From: VRUE01 sp963732225
Lineage (GTDB): Bacteria > Actinomycetota > Thermoleophilia > Solirubrobacterales > 70-9
Length of the DNA: 64,000 nucleotides
Direction of reading: 5' to 3'
NCBI GenBank assembly: GCA_963732225.1
Contig: CAVSYR010000002.1
Span: 1,219,107-1,283,106, forward strand
Shown here: piece by piece, positions 61,021-64,000 of the stretch
Numbering within the stretch: position 1 is the first letter of the stretch
How the letters are laid out: each line of letters begins with the position of its first letter
Made by a program: the position numbers and the translations under genes
The notes under the pieces: generated by a model
The model's input: the letters and a program-made list of their open reading frames with translations, nothing else
What the model was told of the DNA's origin: nothing
Database searches by the model: none

Positions 61021-64000
61021 ATGCAGGGCACAGGGGGAAAAGGGAGTCGGCTTGCGACATGCGCCCTGGCGGCGCTCTTCGTCTTTGGGCTGGCAGCCCA
61101 AAGCGCAGCCGCGGCAGCGCCGACGCTCAAAGGGGTAGGCGCCTTTGCGGTGACAGGCACTTCCGCCAGCCTTAGGGCCGAAATCGATCCGAAAGGGCTA
61201 GCGACCACCTATCGCTTCGAATTCGGCGCCGAAGACTGCGCCACCTCGACCTGCATCGTCGTCGGCCAGGGCTCGGTCCCCTCGGGCTCCGCAAAAGTCA
61301 AGGAAGCCTTCATCGAAGGGCTCAGCCCCCTGACGCTCTATCACTTCCGCGTCGTCATCAAACACAGCGGCGAAGCAGAAGTGAGCAGCGGCGATCGCGT
61401 CTTCGCCACCCGCTCTGCTGAATTCTCGGGCCTGCCCGACGGCCGTGCCTATGAGCAGGCCTCGCCGACCAACAAGGACGGCGGCGACCTGATGGGCGAC
61501 GTGCCGACGGTCAAAGCCGCCGAATCGGGCGGTGGCATCACCTTCGCCTCGACCTTCGGCATCCCTGGTGGCAAAGGCGCCCAAGAATTCCCCACCTACC
61601 TCGCCTCGAGGGGCGCCAGCAACTGGTCCACCCAAGGGCTCCTGCCGCCCCCCTCCGCGGGAGAGCGCGCCCAGGTGATCGGCTGGTCCCCCGACTACAC
61701 CGAAATCTTCTCCCAGGTCTCGCGCCTGGAAGCGACCAAGGTCAACGCCCTGATCGTGCAGTCAACCTCTGGCGGGGAACCGGAGCAGATCACCCCCTAC
61801 GTGACCAAAGCCGAATACTTCTACGCCGGCCAGAGCAAAGACGGCTCGGTCGTGCTCTTCGAATCGCGCTCCAAACTGACGCCCGAGGCGATCGAGGGCG
61901 TGACCAACCTCTACGCCTGGGACCGCGACACCAAAACACTTCACCTGGCCGGCATCTACAACGACAAAACCTCACCCCCCAGGGGGACCTTCGGTGGTCC
62001 TTATGAATGGACCCAGGGCATCACCGCCCAGAGACTTCGCCTCGGCGGCTCCTTCCGCGGCTTCTACCTACGCGATGAGCACGCGATAGCCGCTGACGGC
62101 TCGGTCTACTTCACCGAAGCCGGCACCGGCCAGCTCTACCGACGGATCAACCCGACCCAAGAACAGAGCGCCTTCACGACAAACGGCAAAGGCGAAGAGG
62201 AATGCGCTGACCCCGCCAAAGCCTGCACGGTCCACGTCTCCTTCTCCCAGAAGACCAACGGCGATGGCATAAACGGCACTGACTCAGCCGGCTCCCAGCC
62301 GGCCGCCTTCCAGGCCGCCAGCGCCGACGGCAAAGAAGTCTTCTTCACCTCGCCGGAGAAGCTGACCAACGACGCCAACACCGGCCCCGAACAGCCGCCG
62401 GCCCAGATCGAACGCGATGACCTATCTGGGGGCACGATCGAAAAACCGGACTTCATCACCCCCCAGAAAGCGATCGGCGTCGCCGTTGACTCCGAACACA
62501 TCTACTGGGTTGACCCCACCCTGGGCACGATCGGGCGGGCGGACCTCGACGGCAATCCAGCCAGCAGAAAACCCGCATTCATCGACCCCGGCACGACCAA
62601 ATGCCAAGTCCCCGGCAAACCCGGTGTCTTCGAAGACATCCCCAGCCGCCCCCGCTACGTCGCCGTCGACGCAGAACACGTCTACTGGACCAACACCGGC
62701 TGCTCGGATGAATTCGGGGCGATCGACCGCACCGGCACGATCGGGCGGGCAAACATCGCAGGCCCAACCCCCACCGACATCAAACCGGAATTCATCACCG
62801 GCGCCTCCAACCCGCAGGGGATCGCGGTCAACTCCGAACACATCTACTGGGCCAATGCGGGGAGGTCAAACGGAGTGCGGGCTATCGCACGGGCGCCAAT
62901 CGGAGGCGAAGAAGAAGGTGAAGTGAAACAAGACTTTTTTGGCACTAGGAACTTCGTCGCCTACGGGGTGGCGCTGAGCGCGACGAACGTCTACTTCAGT
63001 TCCAACGAAGAGACAAATAATGGCGGCGAAGTCAGTCGTATTCCGCTGGAGGGGGGAGAAGAAGAATTTGTTTTTGTCGGTCAAGCCGGAGTCCGCGGCG
63101 TCGCGGTCGACTCCTCCCACGTCTACTGGGCGATACAGGGCCCGGGTGAAGAAGCGATCGGAAGCATCCCGATCAGCGACTTTCCCAAACTCGGTAGCTG
63201 CAAAGCAACTGTAGGTTGTAAAAAGGAATTCATCCCCCTCGAAGGCAAACCAAACGGCCTCGCCGTCGCCTCCAACCACCTGTACTGGGCAAACAACGGC
63301 GAAGCACCGAGCAACCCCGGCAACGACCTCTACCGCTACGGCCCCGGCAAAGGCAAATTGGAAGACCTGACGCCCGACGCGACGGGCAACGGGGCAGAAG
63401 TGCAGGGAGTGCTGGGCGCCTCAGCGGACGGCAGATACGTCTACTTCGCCGCCAACGGGGTGCTTGACGACGCCGAAGAAGCCAAACCCGGCGACTGCAA
63501 AGGACCGGTCAATTCGGCCTCGGGCATCTGCAGTCTCTACCTTTGGCACGAAGGGGCGATCAGCCTGGTGGGGAGGCTTTCGCCAGACGGCAGCGCCGGC
63601 TCGGACACGCTGAACTGGGCGGCGACGCCGCGCGAACTGTTCGGCAGCTCAATCTACGTCCCGAAGACCTCCTTCATCGGCGCCGACGGGCAGAGCCTGC
63701 TCTTCCGCTCCCGGGAAAAGCTGACCGCCTATCCCAACGACGGCGTGCCCGAGTTCTATCGCTTCCGAGTAGGGCAGGGGATCAGCTGCGTGAGCTGCAA
63801 CCCCGGCGGGGAAGCAACCGGAGAAGGGCCGCGGATCGGGCGGGTCGCCTTCCCCGGCCTGGGCCCCTTGGCCTCGGTCCTCTCGGTCTCCTCGCGGATC
63901 CTCTCGGCAAGCGGCGATCAGGCCTTCTTTGAAACCTCAGAAGCGCTGGTCCCCGCCGACACCAACGGGCAGGAGCCGAGGGGCTGTCCGATCATCGGCG
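61021..64000 (+). CDS. Large secreted Fn3-like/YWTD beta-propeller protein, 3' end outside window
   Basis: Open for 993 codons to the window edge. ATG directly follows GGAGGTGGGA and begins a signal peptide (MQGTGGKGSRLATCALAALF..., about 1-31). Fn3-like domain about 32-130, the SGLPDGRAYEQASP motif, then YWTD-like blades: HIYWVD near 493, HVYWTN 553, HIYWAN 606, HVYWAI 700, HLYWAN 753, followed by NGAEVQGVLGASADGRYVYFAANG as in the protein at 45401. Paralogous over the whole visible length. A decayed copy of its first 60 codons lies at 59161. Binding or adhesive role is only inferred. Confidence 0.88.
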   Translation, partial: MQGTGGKGSRLATCALAALFVFGLAAQSAAAAAPTLKGVGAFAVTGTSASLRAEIDPKGLATTYRFEFGAEDCATSTCIVVGQGSVPSGSAKVKEAFIEGLSPLTLYHFRVVIKHSGEAEVSSGDRVFATRSAEFSGLPDGRAYEQASPTNKDGGDLMGDVPTVKAAESGGGITFASTFGIPGGKGAQEFPTYLASRGASNWSTQGLLPPPSAGERAQVIGWSPDYTEIFSQVSRLEATKVNALIVQSTSGGEPEQITPYVTKAEYFYAGQSKDGSVVLFESRSKLTPEAIEGVTNLYAWDRDTKTLHLAGIYNDKTSPPRGTFGGPYEWTQGITAQRLRLGGSFRGFYLRDEHAIAADGSVYFTEAGTGQLYRRINPTQEQSAFTTNGKGEEECADPAKACTVHVSFSQKTNGDGINGTDSAGSQPAAFQAASADGKEVFFTSPEKLTNDANTGPEQPPAQIERDDLSGGTIEKPDFITPQKAIGVAVDSEHIYWVDPTLGTIGRADLDGNPASRKPAFIDPGTTKCQVPGKPGVFEDIPSRPRYVAVDAEHVYWTNTGCSDEFGAIDRTGTIGRANIAGPTPTDIKPEFITGASNPQGIAVNSEHIYWANAGRSNGVRAIARAPIGGEEEGEVKQDFFGTRNFVAYGVALSATNVYFSSNEETNNGGEVSRIPLEGGEEEFVFVGQAGVRGVAVDSSHVYWAIQGPGEEAIGSIPISDFPKLGSCKATVGCKKEFIPLEGKPNGLAVASNHLYWANNGEAPSNPGNDLYRYGPGKGKLEDLTPDATGNGAEVQGVLGASADGRYVYFAANGVLDDAEEAKPGDCKGPVNSASGICSLYLWHEGAISLVGRLSPDGSAGSDTLNWAATPRELFGSSIYVPKTSFIGADGQSLLFRSREKLTAYPNDGVPEFYRFRVGQGISCVSCNPGGEATGEGPRIGRVAFPGLGPLASVLSVSSRILSASGDQAFFETSEALVPADTNGQEPRGCPIIG

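Larger units (their letters stand above)
59996..61213 (+). repeat. Tandem duplication unit 2
   Basis: Intact counterpart of 58143-59338: leader, secreted gene, hairpin and the start of the YWTD gene. Confidence 0.88.

Overview
The window looks like chromosome from a high-GC actinobacterium. The mix of genes (CtaG, GH15, tig-clpP, and a large set of secreted proteins with Fn3-like/YWTD architecture and 'MIRSRFG'-type signal peptides) suggests a soil Thermoleophilia/Solirubrobacterales lineage. That placement is inferred from protein style; there is no rRNA in the window.

Region 1 (1-31.6 kb) is the 3' part of a modular type I polyketide synthase cluster. Three collinear, translationally coupled PKS genes hold five complete modules and most of a sixth, and are followed by a coupled alpha/beta-hydrolase. 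In window order: module 1 (KS lies upstream) AT-DH-KR-ACP; module 2 KS-AT-DH-KR-ACP; module 3 the same; module 4 KS-AT-DH-ER-KR-ACP; module 5 KS-AT-DH-KR(broken)-ACP; module 6 KS-AT-DH(broken)-KR-ACP. Modules 1-3 should install a conjugated triene, module 4 a reduced unit, and modules 5-6 oxygenated beta-carbons next to the release point. There is no integrated thioesterase; the downstream hydrolase is the obvious release candidate.

Region 2 (31.7-36.8 kb) holds a secreted two-repeat protein on the plus strand and a minus-strand group: ArsR-type regulator, small winged-helix-like protein, STAS anti-anti-sigma protein, RTX-like secreted protein and, upstream, a GH15 trehalase/glucoamylase. Region 3 (36.8-43.2 kb) is a housekeeping run: ctaG, a 43-aa overlapping ORF, tig, a PAS-GGDEF gene, clpP, an M23 peptidase apparently starting at CTG, a double-TetR regulator, and a convergent membrane-anchored hypothetical.

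Region 4 (43.5-64 kb) is an array of exported proteins: a small Cys-containing secreted family, a collagen-like protein, two very large YWTD-propeller proteins, a 1107-aa surface protein coupled to one of them, a paralogous pair of about 300-aa secreted proteins, and a PEBP-like lipoprotein. Many of these genes prefer GAA/AAA, and some use many TTA codons, unlike the PKS and housekeeping genes. The array is interrupted by a 5'-truncated copy of clpP followed by a second M23 peptidase and a second double-TetR gene. It also contains a 1.85-kb-period tandem duplication with a decayed YWTD gene start and an IS3-type transposase remnant. The last gene runs off the right edge.
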